A stretch of 64,000 nt of DNA from Sipunculus nudus (GCA_026874595.1 CM049314.1:4872229-4936228); one strand, 5' to 3'. Positions 48,301 to 59,665 are shown, numbered from the stretch's first letter. Program-made: numbers and translations. The notes: generated by a model from the sequence alone, not told the origin.

Positions 48301-49589
48301 TACTTCAGGACAGTAGGTCATATCAAGTTGAAAAGGTGTCCATGCATCATTTACTTCCATTATCTTCAAAAATATTGATTTTATCATTACAAATCAATGC
48401 CGATAATTGTATTTAGTATGCAACAAACGTTTGCTGGAACTATACGTGTAAACCACTAGTTATCAGGTTTGTTTGTCTGTCCTTCTGACGTTCATTATCT
48501 CAGGATTATGCTGTTATTTTATCTGATGATTTTTCTCGATGAGGGTATTTGTAATGATAATCTAATTTCAACCCTGTCAGAAATCCAAGCCAGCCAAGAA
48601 ACGATCTTGGATTTCCTTTCACGGGCATGCGATGGTTACTGTATTTGCTATTTTGTGTTTTATTTTCTGTTAAAAGATATATACGAATGGCTGAGGCATA
48701 CGGTTTTACTGGTATTGTTCATTGTGACTGGTATGTCGCGTTTTACATACAAAAGCTGTGATGGCCCAGCTCATAGAGTATTTTCAATTACACATTTAAT
48801 TCATTCAATTGTTACCCATTATCTAGCAACTTCTGCTCATGTCGAATGTAAGACCGAGGGGTCTGTGTTTCAGAATGACAGACCACAGATTCCTCTACAT
48901 TAACAATTAAATGAATGATTATAATGAGACCTGGATGGATTCACCTTTAGTATATTGGCTTTACATGCTTTTTTTCGAAATCACAGATTAGCCAGGTCAC
49001 TGATCTTTATTGATTGGCTACATGTAGTCAGTAGATATGACTGTACCAATGTTAGTACATTTTACACAAAAGAGAGTTCTCAGTGTTGGAGAAATGCATA
49101 TGCATCCCAACCCTTAGCTTGACTCTCATGGTTTTTACTGAAAGGTGTAAGGAACGTCACTCCAATAATGGAAGTCGAATATTAGGACAATATGGAATAC
49201 TTGCTATATATTACGCCAGTCACTGTCTTGGTCATTTCCATGAACATGATGAACACCAGGGGGGTGTTACATTTGACCATGAAGCTGATGTAAAAGGATG
49301 TAATCTCGCCTGAAGCTCAGGAGGTGGCTTAAATTCGGTTCCTCGGCTTCAGATGAGCTTTCTGGATTATTCAGCCCAGGAGGCCTAACTGAGACTGACA
49401 ACAATAATATCATGTTGCTCGTACTACTTATCTTCATCCATTGTAATTATTTGCACTGTTTTTGAGTTCTGATTAGAGTTGCCACCAATCACTTCGTATA
49501 CAGTTAATGGTGATATTTAAACCATTGTCGTAAATATATGGAAATTTGAGTCATCAATACACCTGACTAGTTTTGATTTGTGAAAACAG
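45306..49589 (+). other. Gene B first intron
   Basis: 45306-46440 and 48141-49589 show no recognised feature. Between them, 46450-48140, lies a reversed copy of the AGCTCAGCTGAC element. A 144-codon open frame at 48469-48903 is rich in hydrophobic residues and Cys but has no recognised motif, and I do not support it as a gene. Confidence 0.55.
46450..48140 (-). mobile_element. Non-autonomous AGCTCAGCTGAC element carrying approximately 335-bp palindrome units, minus orientation
   Basis: On the minus strand the head TTTTTTAGCTCAGCCGATTG is at about 48140 and the tail TCAACTGAGCGTCATTGCCCATGGGCCACTT at about 46450. Inside are about four units of the approximately 335-bp repeat in reverse, with palindrome sites near 46812 (damaged), 47122 (damaged), 47459 and 47793. 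This shows that the palindrome repeat is the body of at least some of these elements. Confidence 0.65.
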
Positions 49590-49722
49590 GAGAACCGTAA
49601 GAGGAGACCGAGTTACTCTGACGACGACTGTGTGATCCTGAGTTATGAGCCGCCACGTAAGAGAGCTTGTCATAAACCAGGTGGTCCCTCCGAATCCTCC
49701 AAGCCCAATTTAGACGGCTCAG
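49590..49722 (+). CDS. Gene B, acidic-motif exon
   Basis: 133 bases, acceptor GAAAACAG|GAG, donor TCAG|GTGAGA. Phase 0 in, phase 1 out, as in genes A and C. Encodes ENRKRRPSYSDDDCVILSYE, then PPRKRACHKPGG and a Ser-rich end. SDDDCVIL is an acidic stretch followed by a hydrophobic core, a good match to a SUMO-interacting motif. RR-SYSDDDC aligns with RRSDQSDDDC of the gene A array unit. Confidence 0.85.
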
Positions 49723-50068
49723 GTGAGACTGGTTACTTAATCTGAATTAACTTTCCCGATAAAACCACATTTACGTACAGGCTCTCGGCCGTACCCAAAG
49801 GCGTGCCGCATGGAGGGGGTAATGCCCCCACCCCACCCCCTCATCCGAGTTTGTACATAATTCAGCAAAAACATTACAGCCACTAAATATCTGCCAAGAA
49901 AATTATATGAAAGAAATTAAAAAACAGTGAAAATAACTTATGTTTATATCAGGTTTAAGAATCTACCTTTTAGATGTTATACTTTCATAGGAATTAGAAA
50001 CTGAAAATAATTATTGTATGAAATATCAAATGAATATCCGATCAAATGTGAATTCTTGTTTTGAGTCT

Positions 50069-50070
<2 letters not shown>

Positions 50071-50140
<70 letters not shown>
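50071..50140 (+). repeat. (TA)35 microsatellite
   Basis: Seventy bases of uninterrupted TA. It gives open frames of repeating Ile-Tyr that are not genes. Confidence 0.97.
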
Positions 50141-50145
<5 letters not shown>

Positions 50146-50375
50146 CTAAAAATATAGAGGTTCCACTGGTATGAACCAGACCATTTCAATCAGACAGTCT
50201 TACTGATGAATGCAACAACATGTTGCACGAAACAACGTATTCATAAAAATGTCTGGCGAAACTTGATTCCTCTATATTTGTTTATATAAATATAAAGCTC
50301 TGGTGTAATACCATAGAGCACTTCAGTAGTTGTTTATTGCAGGAAACCTGTAGATTGAATTCATATATATATATA

Positions 50376-50500
50376 CTAGCAAATACCCGTGCTTCGCACG
50401 GTCTGGGGCGAACAAAACAATCCGTACGGTGGTATCAGAAATCCACCGGAAATCTGGAGATACACACAAATCGCGATACGCTATTAATATATGGATCCAT
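50376..50500 (+). repeat. Dispersed repeat with CCGTGCTTCGCACGG hairpin
   Basis: Starts CTAGCAAATACCCGTGCTTC; the 15-base hairpin at 50387-50401 has a 6-bp stem and TTC loop. Downstream ATCCGTACGGTGGTATCAGA and TACGCTATTAATATATGGAT recur in diverged form at about 51720-51790. The 'AAATACCCGTGCTTCGCA' head is, from memory, a motif of widespread invertebrate repeats; I cannot assign a class. Confidence 0.55.
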
Positions 50501-52654
50501 AATATGCATGGTGTTATGCATAAACATCGTATTGAAGCCAAGGGTTTGGACGGAAAATATTTAGGAGAAGTTGATATGATAAATAAAATAATTTTTATAT
50601 GAAAAAATATTATGTTGAACATCGCTATTCAAAGTTGCCCTCCGATTTTTCTTGCGACATTATCGCACAGTGTAAAAAGCTGGTGACAGATTCCAACGTT
50701 TATTTGCATCCGATCATCGCCCCCGTTCATCGCGTCCGTGTAAAATGTTTGGACACTATATTTTCAAAAACACATGACACATACCTCGGGCAACGATTAT
50801 CAGCTGCGAACAACACATGCAAGCGTTTATCGCAAACCTAGAGTCCTGCTCGATTTTTTGGATGAACACATCCGTAAAACGCACAGAGGATTCCACATCA
50901 TGACGTAAAATTGGGGAAGCCCTCACTTCCATTACCAAAATATGAGTATTAAAGTTCATTAAAGGGGAATAACTGTAGGGAAGCATCATCATGTCTATAA
51001 CAATCAACATGCATCTTACTGAGTATCACTGAAAAATTGCAACAATGAATTTGATGCAATAAAAAGTGACATTTAAAGTGGAAGCGAAACAATTATTTGT
51101 GTGTGTGTGGGGGGGGGGGGGGGGTCCATTCCCACATTAATTTAGTTAAAACATAATTATTTGTTAAATTTTACTTAAATATAATTTAGGTTTACAGGCA
51201 TAAATCTTGATTTGAAAGGACAAAACGACTTATCGTCACCTGTCGACGCTTGTTTGTGTCATGTGTTGCCTCATGGTTGCCCACCTTTGATCGCACATGA
51301 AAGACGGCTGCGACAAACACTGGTTTGTGTGACCGTTGGACATGATTTTAATCGCATGCGACTCGCTTATTTAGGGAGGGGGGGGGGGGGTGTAGAAGCC
51401 CTCTTCTTGCAATCCCGGTCACAGGAAGGCCTGCCAAACAATTCTTTCAAAGATCTCCCTTTTGAGAAGGGGATTATTTCGGGCCGGTGCCCGCGAAATG
51501 TACAAATAACCCAGATAGAGCCCCCTGAGTAAAACTGTTCTGCCAACACACACTCTATGCCCATTGTGTTACCGGGCCCGACGACACAAAGAAAAGAGGC
51601 ACCCGAGGGGGAGCAAATATTAAAATTAATATTTATGCACGTAATACGCAAATATTGCAAATAAAAGTGGGTGGAATCTCTGCGGACACACCCGGACCAA
51701 ATATATGTCGAAAATCACGGCAATCCATACGGTGGTATCAGAGGAGATACGGAAAATTACAAAAATCGCCTTACGCTATTAATATATAGATGCCCTTTCT
51801 TGCCAGGGGGTATGCCGCCCCCCCCCCCCCCCACGATGCAAATCCTGTCTACACCACTGATGCTTCAACCCATGTCCCTATAACCAAGGGGCCCTCAGCC
51901 CCCTGTAATAAAATTAAAAACAAACATAAATTCTATTCTTACTTGTTTAGTAATATTATTTCTTACGAAGAAAACAGGTGCATGAATCCAGGGCAAAATA
52001 AAGTGCAAGGATAAATACAAAAAACACGAGCAGCTCATTTTGAACAACGTCTAACATCCTTTGTATTTATGTTTATAAATTCATAAACTTGCAATGTTTG
52101 ATGAATGTTTAAATGTCAGCAGAGTCCTTTTTTATGAGGTGATTTTTTTTATACAGAACAAGTTGTATGTGTATGGGAGATAATACAGCATCTGGTAAAG
52201 GAAATAACGTCTGTAGGAAATGCCGAGCAATATTAACTAAAATAAAAAATAGTAGTCGAGATCCGGCTATGTGAGCTTCAACCCCCGCCCTATACTTGGG
52301 AGAGGAATCCCGAATTGTGGAAAGGAGAGGTCCAGCCAACCCTGGAGGACTAATGAGAAACCCTCAAAAAGGTCATCAGGTCCGGAAAAGGTCGCGGGGG
52401 TTCCAAGCCACAAAATTTATGTTACCCCTTAAAATGTTTGCGGGGGTTGAAAACATTGAGATGGGTCCATATATACAACCTTGCCCCCGCCCAATTGGAC
52501 CCTACTTCCCACTAGAAACTCCCCTGTCTAGCTTAACAATATTGGCGCCATTATAACAAATGCAATATGGTCATGTCATATTTGAAGTTGGAACTTTTTT
52601 TAGGATAATTATAAATGTATCAAATTGACTTTAAAACCTGAGGTTTACTTTCAG

Positions 52655-52809
52655 TTCATATCGTGGAGGAAGTACGTCCGTCCTCGGATCTCGTGAAGAA
52701 AGCACGTGACCTCGGACTTCCAGATACATTCTACAATTACCTCCAGGAGGAGCCACCCGTCTCCAATGGCAGCAAGAAATCTAATAAAAAACAAATACAA
52801 CAAAGTTGA
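52655..52809 (+). CDS. Gene B, terminal exon
   Basis: Acceptor TTACTTTCAG|TT, completing G|TT (Val). Reads VHIVEEVRPSSDLVKK, ARDLGLPDTFYNYLQEE and a Lys/Ser/Gln-rich tail to TGA at 52807-52809. The core KARDLGLPDTFYNYL is almost identical to gene A. VHIVEE is a second hydrophobic-acidic candidate SUMO-interacting motif. The total gene B product is 129 residues. The 20-odd residue tail after the core is absent from genes A and C. A candidate polyadenylation signal AATAAA is at 53432-53437. Confidence 0.85.
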
Positions 52810-54050
52810 CCAATTGACAAACAGTAGAAAAGATGTTGGGAACTTTGAGTATATATATAGTGAAAAAATACAAAATCCGCATCAGTTTTTACCCTTGATC
52901 TTACCAAGAGAAAAATAGTGGACGGCAGTACCGGTTCCTGAAAAGGGTAACCTGGGATGTTTGCAGTCCACTTCTGCTTCTTAATCACTGACATTTTAGA
53001 GAAATAGATAAGCAAATTAATCAGTATTCTATTTTATTTATTGACTTTTATATGGTACCATGCGTACTTACAGACTTGCAAACTGTACTTAAAATATTTA
53101 TAAAATGTTCTTAATATGACGTTTAATGTAGATATTTTATATTTAAATAGTTTATTTTTATACATTTTATTATTATGGAGATAGGGAAAGCTCAAGAGGT
53201 AGAGAGAAAGAGGAATAAAGAGAGCGGTACAAAGACGTATGCATGTGTACATAGACAGATTGAAATAGGGATACATATATAGGTAGAGAACTAGAGACGG
53301 TCCAACAGTGTGAAAGAGATGGATATGATTCATATGATATATGACCTGTACATACATGTTTTATTGACAATGTTGATGAATTCAAATCGTTCTGCTGCTT
53401 TTTTCCCAAATATATGTATTTCAGTTGGAAAAATAAAATGCAATTAAGGTATACATACATGTTCTAGAGCCATTTGATGGTTCCAGCATATATCTCATCA
53501 AACCTGCAATCTTGAACTGGCTGGCATTTTCAAGTGTTGACGAACGTAAGTTCCAAGCCAAGACCAATAAATGTATCAGGAATAAAACTGTTTCAGTAAA
53601 GTTTCTTATAACTTGGCCTAAGAATAAATATAGTATGCTAAACATTTAAACTCTGTTTCTATTTAAATAACATACTCTAGAAAACGTAATTCAATGCAAT
53701 CGAATAAGTAGCCGCATTTTAACATTTTTCCCTTTCCAGGCACCGATGCTGCCTGCTGTCAATTTATATTTAATCATATCTGATTTCACGGATATGGGAT
53801 ATATACAGAGTGAACAGTAAAGTAGTAAGCAATATATTGTAAAACTGTCCGCACATGTACAATCAAATGTTCACCCCAATCCCTCCATTCTGCAAGTTAA
53901 CTAAATAAAATTACCTGTAGGTGCGCCACTTTTAAATTGTTTTACCAGTTTCACTAATTTTCCACACGCACACTCGTACACTCACGCATGATATTTTCAT
54001 GGCTTTCTGGAGAGTGGGAGTCAGTGTCTGTGACGCTCCAAATCTTACTA
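52810..54050 (+). other. Gene B 3' flank
   Basis: Probable 3' UTR to about 53450. No repeat or gene is recognised between there and the minisatellite that starts near 54055. Confidence 0.45.
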
Positions 54051-54054
54051 ACCA

Positions 54055-54480
54055 CATAGTGACAATATCTGATCATATAATGGCAATATCTGATCCTAAA
54101 ATGATAATATCTGACCCTGTAATAAACATTTATATAATCCTATGACAATATCTGATCATATAATGACCATATCTAATCCTATAATGACTATCTAATCCTA
54201 TAGTGACAATATCTGATCATATATGACAAAATATCTGATCCTATAATAACAATGTAATCCTATATTGATAATATCTGATTCTATAATGACAATCTCTTAT
54301 CCTCTTATGGCTATCTATATCATACAATGACATATGTTCCTATTATAACGTTAGCTAATCATATAATGACAACATCTAATCAAATTATGACAGTATGTCC
54401 ACATAATGACAATATCTGGTTATAAAGACATCTGTTCCTGTATAATGAAACTATCTAATCATTTAATGACAATATATAAA
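54055..54480 (+). repeat. Degenerate minisatellite, about 20-bp unit
   Basis: Units of the type ATCTGATCCTATAATGACAAT recur about twenty times with frequent substitutions and small indels. No coding signal. Confidence 0.8.
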
Positions 54481-54614
54481 GATATAATCATAGAAAATTT
54501 AATAATAAAGTCCCATTCGGACGTCCTAAATTCCAATGTGACGCGCAAAAATATTCACCTCAGCGTTCTGAGGCCTGACACACACAGAGTGAGACACCCA
54601 AATACAGACACACG

Positions 54615-54617
<3 letters not shown>

Positions 54618-54692
<75 letters not shown>
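54618..54692 (+). repeat. TA microsatellite interrupted by a MITE
   Basis: About 75 bases of TA. It ends at the left edge of the inverted-repeat element at 54693; after that element come CTAT repeats and another TA run (about 54866-54935), so the element split or seeded the microsatellite. Confidence 0.95.
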
Positions 54693-54695
<3 letters not shown>

Positions 54696-54863
54696 TAAAA
54701 CTCGTTGTGTCGAAGTCGAAGGGACCATCAGAAAACTTCGACACATCCGAGGTTCGACATTTGGTTATTATTTAACTATTTTACTCCAGAATATCGAGTC
54801 TGTAACTTCGACATAAAGCGGGGTATTCGACTTAAGCGAGTTCGACACAATGAGGTTTCACTG
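54693..54863. mobile_element. 171-bp MITE with pogo/Tigger-like ends and TA target
   Basis: Begins CAGTAAAACTCGTTGTGTCG and ends with its near-inverse CGACACAATGAGGTTTCACTG, flanked by TA on both sides. Terminal inverted repeats of about 22 bases with few mismatches. CAGTRAAAC...TCG ends with a TA duplication are typical of Tc1/mariner-related pogo/Tigger elements (family knowledge). Too short for a transposase. Confidence 0.8.
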
Positions 54864-54865
54864 TA

Positions 54866-54885
54866 TCTATCTATCTATCTATCTA

Positions 54886-54935
<50 letters not shown>
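54866..54935 (+). repeat. CTAT and TA microsatellite
   Basis: About six CTAT units followed by about 23 TA units, immediately right of the MITE. Confidence 0.95.
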
Positions 54936-54944
<9 letters not shown>

Positions 54945-55098
54945 GTATGTTTATATGTGTGTTTATCTGTGTGTGTCTATATTGTGAGTAATACATGTAT
55001 ATACATTAGCCTGCAATATATACTCGCTCTGCCGTGGTAGTCAGTTGCACGTAAACAATCTAGCAATTCATTTTGCAAAATTGAGGCTAGACCATGTG

Positions 55099-56188
55099 CA
55101 GTGAAACTCCGGACAACTCAATAAGGCGGAAAACTCACTAATGCGGACACTAAATCTCAGTCCCTTCAAATTTGCCTCTTTATTGTGTTTAACTAACTCA
55201 GTCAAGTGGACAACTCGCTATCCCGGAGAACGGACAAACTCTCCCGTCCCGCTTGCCTTTCCAGTACATATTACGACCCTCTAAAGCGGACAGACATCGC
55301 GAGTTCTATTTTTGTTTGTTAAAATATCCGCCGGGAGATGGCGCTCCAATGTCGTGACCTCATGATTATGAATGTTTTTTGTCAAAGCGACAGCCCAAGT
55401 ACAAGTAGACTGGTACCCTGCTCTATTTTGGCACCGCTGCTCTAGGCCAATCATAGCTTGAGGGCATTAATAGAGCAGGGTACCAGTCTAAAGTACAAGC
55501 GTAATTTTCGTGAACCATCGTGATGTTACATGTGAATATACAGTTGATTATGTTTTTTTCTATAAATGTGTAGAAATCACAATCATTACTTTATTAATAT
55601 TGGCCGGTCAAACAGAAAAAAAAACTAAGCTTTCAAACAGCTTTTCATTTGACAAGACCACCATCAAAGATCAGAGTTCCTGCGTTGTGATCGGCGTACG
55701 GCCCGGGGAGCCTTAACTAGTTCGTGACAGTTTGCTGTTTTTTTATAGTGAATGCGTCGTGAAGACTCTCCTTGAACAAATAATCATGCTTTCCGGATGC
55801 TGTCAAGAATCCATCTTCAAGATACCTAGTGGAGCAATCCATAAAATATGCGAACTTAGAAGGAAGCATGGTACGTCGAAGTGAAACTGCCTAGATTTGT
55901 GTGTGAGGCCTAGCTCATGAAGTGGAAAGAGAGAAAGAAAATGTTTGTCTTTCCTTTTTTAATAATTATATTTTATAAATTAAAAAATGCATATTTAAGC
56001 GATTTTGAAAATGATTTAAATAAAATGTATGTATTTCAACTTAAGTGTAAAAAAATCAAACAAGAGGGTAACAGTTACATTCAATGAAGAATTTATACGC
56101 AATATGCTCAATCTCTAAACAGGACAACTCACTAATACGGACAAAATCCTCCAGTCCCTTGAGTCTCCGGCTAAGAGGAGTTTCACAT
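55099..56188. mobile_element. Decayed pogo/Tigger-like element of about 1.1 kb
   Basis: Left end CAGTGAAACTCCGGACAACTC; right end, read in reverse, TATGTGAAACTCCTCTTAGC then CGGAGACTC. Both ends repeat 'GGACAACTCACTAATGCGGACA'-like text (near 55115-55150 and 56119-56145) in opposite or shifted arrangement. No transposase frame survives; a separate 85-bp MITE is inserted inside. Assignment rests on end sequence only. Confidence 0.5.
55406..55490. mobile_element. 85-bp MITE with 22-bp perfect inverted repeats and 9-bp target duplication
   Basis: Arms TAGACTGGTACCCTGCTCTA(TT) and its exact inverse at the right end. The same nine bases AAGTACAAG occur directly on both sides (55397-55405 and 55491-55499). 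A 9-bp duplication suggests a Mutator-like source; hAT (8 bp) is less likely. Nested in the 1.1-kb pogo-like element. Confidence 0.9.
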
Positions 56189-56889
56189 AACACGTATTAA
56201 CATAACACGTACATGGACAAATGGGGTTTGCACTATTAACGAAAAAGAAAACAAAAAATAGCTGAACATATATTCCACCAAATTGCTCATGCACACCCAG
56301 AAACAAGGAGACGGCTTCTGTTTGCAACAAAAGAAATGATTGTAGAATACATAACTGAAACTTGCTGACGTGTGTCTGTACATGACTCGAGGACGTTATT
56401 ATTGAAGGAATGTTTGGTTTTGTTGCTATGTACCAGTGGACTTTGTAACTCAAGACGAGTCATTTTTTAAGAGCCATTTTTGTACTGTCAGCGTGCATGC
56501 TCGCCTTGCGGGCCCCTTTATATAAATGCCATAACAAACAACGTAATCCTTTGATCGTATATAAATGAATCACTCCCTCGCTGGGCGAGATCTACATATA
56601 TTTTTGGCCATTTGTTAACTCCGGGGGCTTTCAGGGGGCTCAGCCCCCCCCCCCCTTTTTTTAAACCTCCGATGTTTGGATAATAGAATAATAACGTTAT
56701 AGGCGTGCGCCCTGGATCTTGCGTCTCGTGTCGTTAGGTTCCCTATGCTTCTGCATGCCAGAGTTTGCAAAATGTCCAGTTGCATTCCAGTGCCAGGATG
56801 TTGAGCCCCATTTTCTTAGAGCCTGGTTCCGCCCCTATTTTAACATTTACAACATATCACTCCATGATTAAAATATGCCACTCAAGCCA
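56189..56889 (+). other. Intergenic stretch upstream of gene C
   Basis: A C run (near 56646) and otherwise nothing recognised. Confidence 0.4.
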
Positions 56890-56934
56890 AAAGAAAAGGA
56901 ATGGTTTTTTTTTTAGAAATCAGTGCGGGCGGGC

Positions 56935-57150
56935 GATTTATTTTACCTTTTTTGTATGTTTCGATAAAAAAAATTTATATGATCAAGATAATAACTTATT
57001 TTTTTTTGCTAAACAGGTAAAAGCACTACATTACAAAGGAAATCTTATCAAAATTGTATTATTTTATCAACTTGAAAGATGAAAATCAGTATTACACTTT
57101 TTTTTATGCGGGGGGTTTAAATTGACGCGGGCGGTGTCTTAGAACCATAC
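56935..57150 (+). repeat. Dispersed repeat, copy 2 (TTTTGTATGTTTCGATAAAA type)
   Basis: Same family as 34930-35230; shares CTTTTTTGTATGTTTCGATA, GGTAAAAGCACTA, ACAAAGGAAATC and a GGGGGTTTAAATTGACG block. Diverged. Confidence 0.65.
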
Positions 57151-57400
57151 CTTTTTTAGCCTTAGTCCTTATAGTATATCGGAATTTTGAGTGGATTGTC
57201 CTGTTATTGTCATGCAATTTCGGCGAAAAACGCACGTTCATGATTTAAAGTACATTCTAAGAATACAAAAGTTATTTTAAGAACTCAATAGGTTTTTTTA
57301 CGTACCGTGTATAGGCATAAATCTATATGTAACCAGGTAAAACATATTCATTTATATGTATGTGCAATACCTATAATGAAATATTCATGTCGGCTGACAG

Positions 57401-57651
57401 GTGTCAGACGTCACAGATCTGCTTTCATATTTTTGCCTCCCATGTGGGTCCAATGATGGGAAGGTGGGTTGTGCCTCACGGATTGTCAGGCTACTGGGAA
57501 AGCCTTTAACATTTCTGACGCCATGGCTTACGTTCAAGATTTCCACTCTCTGGTACTGCAGTTCTGGAATCTTCTGTGGTAAGATAATATATCTGTATTT
57601 ATAGACCTTTACACTAATGTTCACACAAACGCAGGCAAAATGTCGGCTCAC
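57401..57651. other. Two-strand open segment, possible exon or gene fragment of unknown family
   Basis: Plus strand: open frame ending at donor-like TGTG|GTAAGA (57580) in phase 1. Minus strand: open frame with natural-looking polar composition (KIPELQYQRVEILNVSHG, later TIREAQPTFPSLDPHGRQKY) ending in a stop, with an AG before its first codon. The minus reading looks more protein-like, the plus reading Cys/Trp-rich like an antisense translation. It may be a fragment of another gene or element. I cannot name it. Confidence 0.25.
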
Positions 57652-57745
57652 TCCTGAAACCGATCATCGAGCATTGTGAAAAAACAAAGAATCTGATATT
57701 CATTTGGTACTGAGAAGCAAGGGAACGAATGTTTGATTTTTGTCA

Positions 57746-57830
57746 GGAGTTGGATATAATTATCAAAAACTTCAAACCTGGAGTGAAGACTTTGTACATG
57801 TGAGGGCAATAAACAGGTGTGATATGGCAG
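57746..57830 (+). CDS. Possible upstream exon of gene C ending in ATGGCAG
   Basis: A segment after TTTTTGTCAG|GA ends at donor-like GGCAG|GTAGGC in phase 1, the phase needed by the exon at 58343. Its last codons are ATG GCA G, so it could also be a leader exon with translation starting M-A-G; gene D also starts M-A-G. The evidence is phase and splice dinucleotides only. Confidence 0.2.
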
Positions 57831-58092
57831 GTAGGCCTGGAGTTTATACACATTGTTTTCATTTCTGCGTGTGTTATAACCTCATTCGTACTTACGCGTA
57901 CAGGGAAATATCAATAGGGAGCCCAGCCTTGATCTGTTGTGCATCGTAGGTAAAGATAATGCTTTTAGGATAAGATAGCTAAGCATTTGGATAGACTAAC
58001 TTGTTCATTAACACGCGAGTTTTCGAAGCGCACAGTCTTCTTCTTCAGGTGATACGCTTCTACTATACAAACTAACACGGCTTTACACCTTA

Positions 58093-58104
58093 TATATATA
58101 TATA

Positions 58105-58169
<65 letters not shown>
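58093..58169 (+). repeat. TA microsatellite with interruptions
   Basis: TA runs broken by CT and TT; then TG-rich text to about 58197. Confidence 0.95.
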
Positions 58170-58342
58170 GTGAGGGTGTGTGCGTGTGTGTGTTGTGTGC
58201 CCCAAGTTAATTCAAATTGTGTCATTAATCACGTAAGTTGATATACCTGTAAACATTTGAGGTAACATTTATTAAAAATATGAATATGCAGAATAATTCT
58301 AAGCAATTGTTAACACGTTGTACACATATCTAAAAAATGCAG

Positions 58343-58428
58343 GTCAGGAAGTACCACCGGCACTCGATCTCCAGTCAATCTCGCTAGAGGACCAGACATC
58401 CACTGACCATTCAGGGTCAAGTATTCAG
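58343..58428 (+). CDS. Gene C, exon preceding the acidic-motif exon
   Basis: Between AATGCAG|GT and ATTCAG|GTAACT lies an 86-base segment open in the frame (G)QEVPPALDLQSISLE, DQTSTDHSGSSIQ. It enters in phase 1 and leaves in phase 0, as required by the exon at 61029. It is richer in G+C than the AT-rich flanks. The first exon of gene C is not firmly located: gene D's first exon also leaves in phase 1, so an ATG exon ending in phase 1 is expected between 52810 and 58340. The acceptor's pyrimidine tract is weak. Confidence 0.5.
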
Positions 58429-59365
58429 GTAACTATAGGATGGAGTCTCTTCCACTCAGATGCAAAACAATTTTTATTTCTATTTTGACTACACGCACCC
58501 ACTGACAATCCATATAAATAACATGCATCGTAATATTTTTGTTGCCATGTGCTACTTGGAGTAATGACATAAAGACCTACAGAAAAGATATTATAAAGAA
58601 GTCTTCACTTTTTCAAGTTCCAGTGCACAGAAAATGACAGATGATGCTACATTTTGTAAATAACTCGGGCCATGCGTCTTCTGTAAAAAAAAACGAGAGG
58701 TGAACATCCCGCAGTGTTAATGGGCGCATATATATCATGTATTTAAAAATATACAGCGAATACCCGGGCTGCAGACACCCCTCTGGGACGTAAAACCCGC
58801 CTAACGAACAATTTTTGGGGCGACCGAGCGTTTTCACTATTTTAAGAACCCCTGTGGGGCGGATAGGTATTCTTAATCCTCTAGGACCTCATGGTATCAG
58901 CCGTCAGTCATGAATGTATTAATACGGAAGGGTACTGAATGAAATTTTGGAATTAAAAAAAAATCCAGACAACTTTCACACAGGGGCGGCTTTCGACCTA
59001 AAAATATGAAAAACTCCTACTACTTGCCGAAAAAAGGAAGCGCATTTGCCTCTCGTAACGCATGTTTCCCTACTTCAGCAGGCACTGGTTATGTATAAAG
59101 GCCTTGTTTTTGTCCTAAAGACAAACCAGCAAGATGATAGATCAAACACCAGCAGAACCGCAGTTTATTTCCCTATTTGTACAGGCTTTAATAATGTATA
59201 AAGGCGAGTGGAATCCCGGCACACTTGTTCACCTGGGCCAGCGTGTTTCATCCCCCACCCTTTAAAAGTGCCCATTGACCTGCCTTTTGGAAAGGACTAC
59301 AAGATTTCTAGATTCCTCTGTGTATATATTAAATATCTAAGGGTAATGTTGTTGGTTAAAAGTTC

Positions 59366-59665
59366 TTATATCACCTCCGTGAAGGATGTATGAACATATT
59401 TATCAACAACGTGTTTTTGAACACAGCAATGTTGACAAACGGGGAAAAACATGTAACCTAAGGTGGTAGAAATGTCACTTGTTGCCAAACACGATTTGCA
59501 AAGCTCTGGATTATCTCGCTTGCTGCTAGCCGTGATAACTCTACTCCGTAAAGGCAATGATAATTGGGCTGGTAAGCCTACTTGAGTCGTGATACAAGCA
59601 ATATCGAGGAATGCTTCGCAGTGATCTTCCATCATGTTGCATTCATATGTTGGTAAACAGCCCAT
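59366..59665 (-). CDS. Hypothetical Cys-containing protein or exon, minus strand
   Basis: An open frame of 99 codons from ATG, with paired cysteines ELCKSC and PVCQHCC about 17 residues apart, resembling a small zinc-ribbon spacing. Near its end ACGGAG|GTGATA could be a donor, so it might be an exon. I recognise no family, and there is no independent support beyond length and composition. Confidence 0.22.
   Translation of the reverse strand: MGCLPTYECNMMEDHCEAFLDIACITTQVGLPAQLSLPLRSRVITASSKRDNPELCKSCLATSDISTTLGYMFFPVCQHCCVQKHVVDKYVHTSFTEVI

Larger units (their letters stand above)
49723..52654 (+). other. Gene B second intron
   Basis: Contains a TA microsatellite (50071-50140), a dispersed repeat with hairpin CCGTGCTTCGCACGG (50376-50500) and its partner (about 51700-51790), G and C runs (51111-51124, 51376-51390, 51818-51832), and otherwise nothing I recognise. 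An 86-codon open frame at 52296-52556 has no support. Confidence 0.5.

Noticed and set aside
48469-48903. 144-codon open frame in the gene B intron
   Set aside because: Hydrophobic, AT-driven composition, no family motif, no splice or promoter context.
52296-52556. 86-codon open frame before the last exon of gene B
   Set aside because: Different phase from the gene, no acceptor or donor that would place it in the transcript, and no recognised motif.
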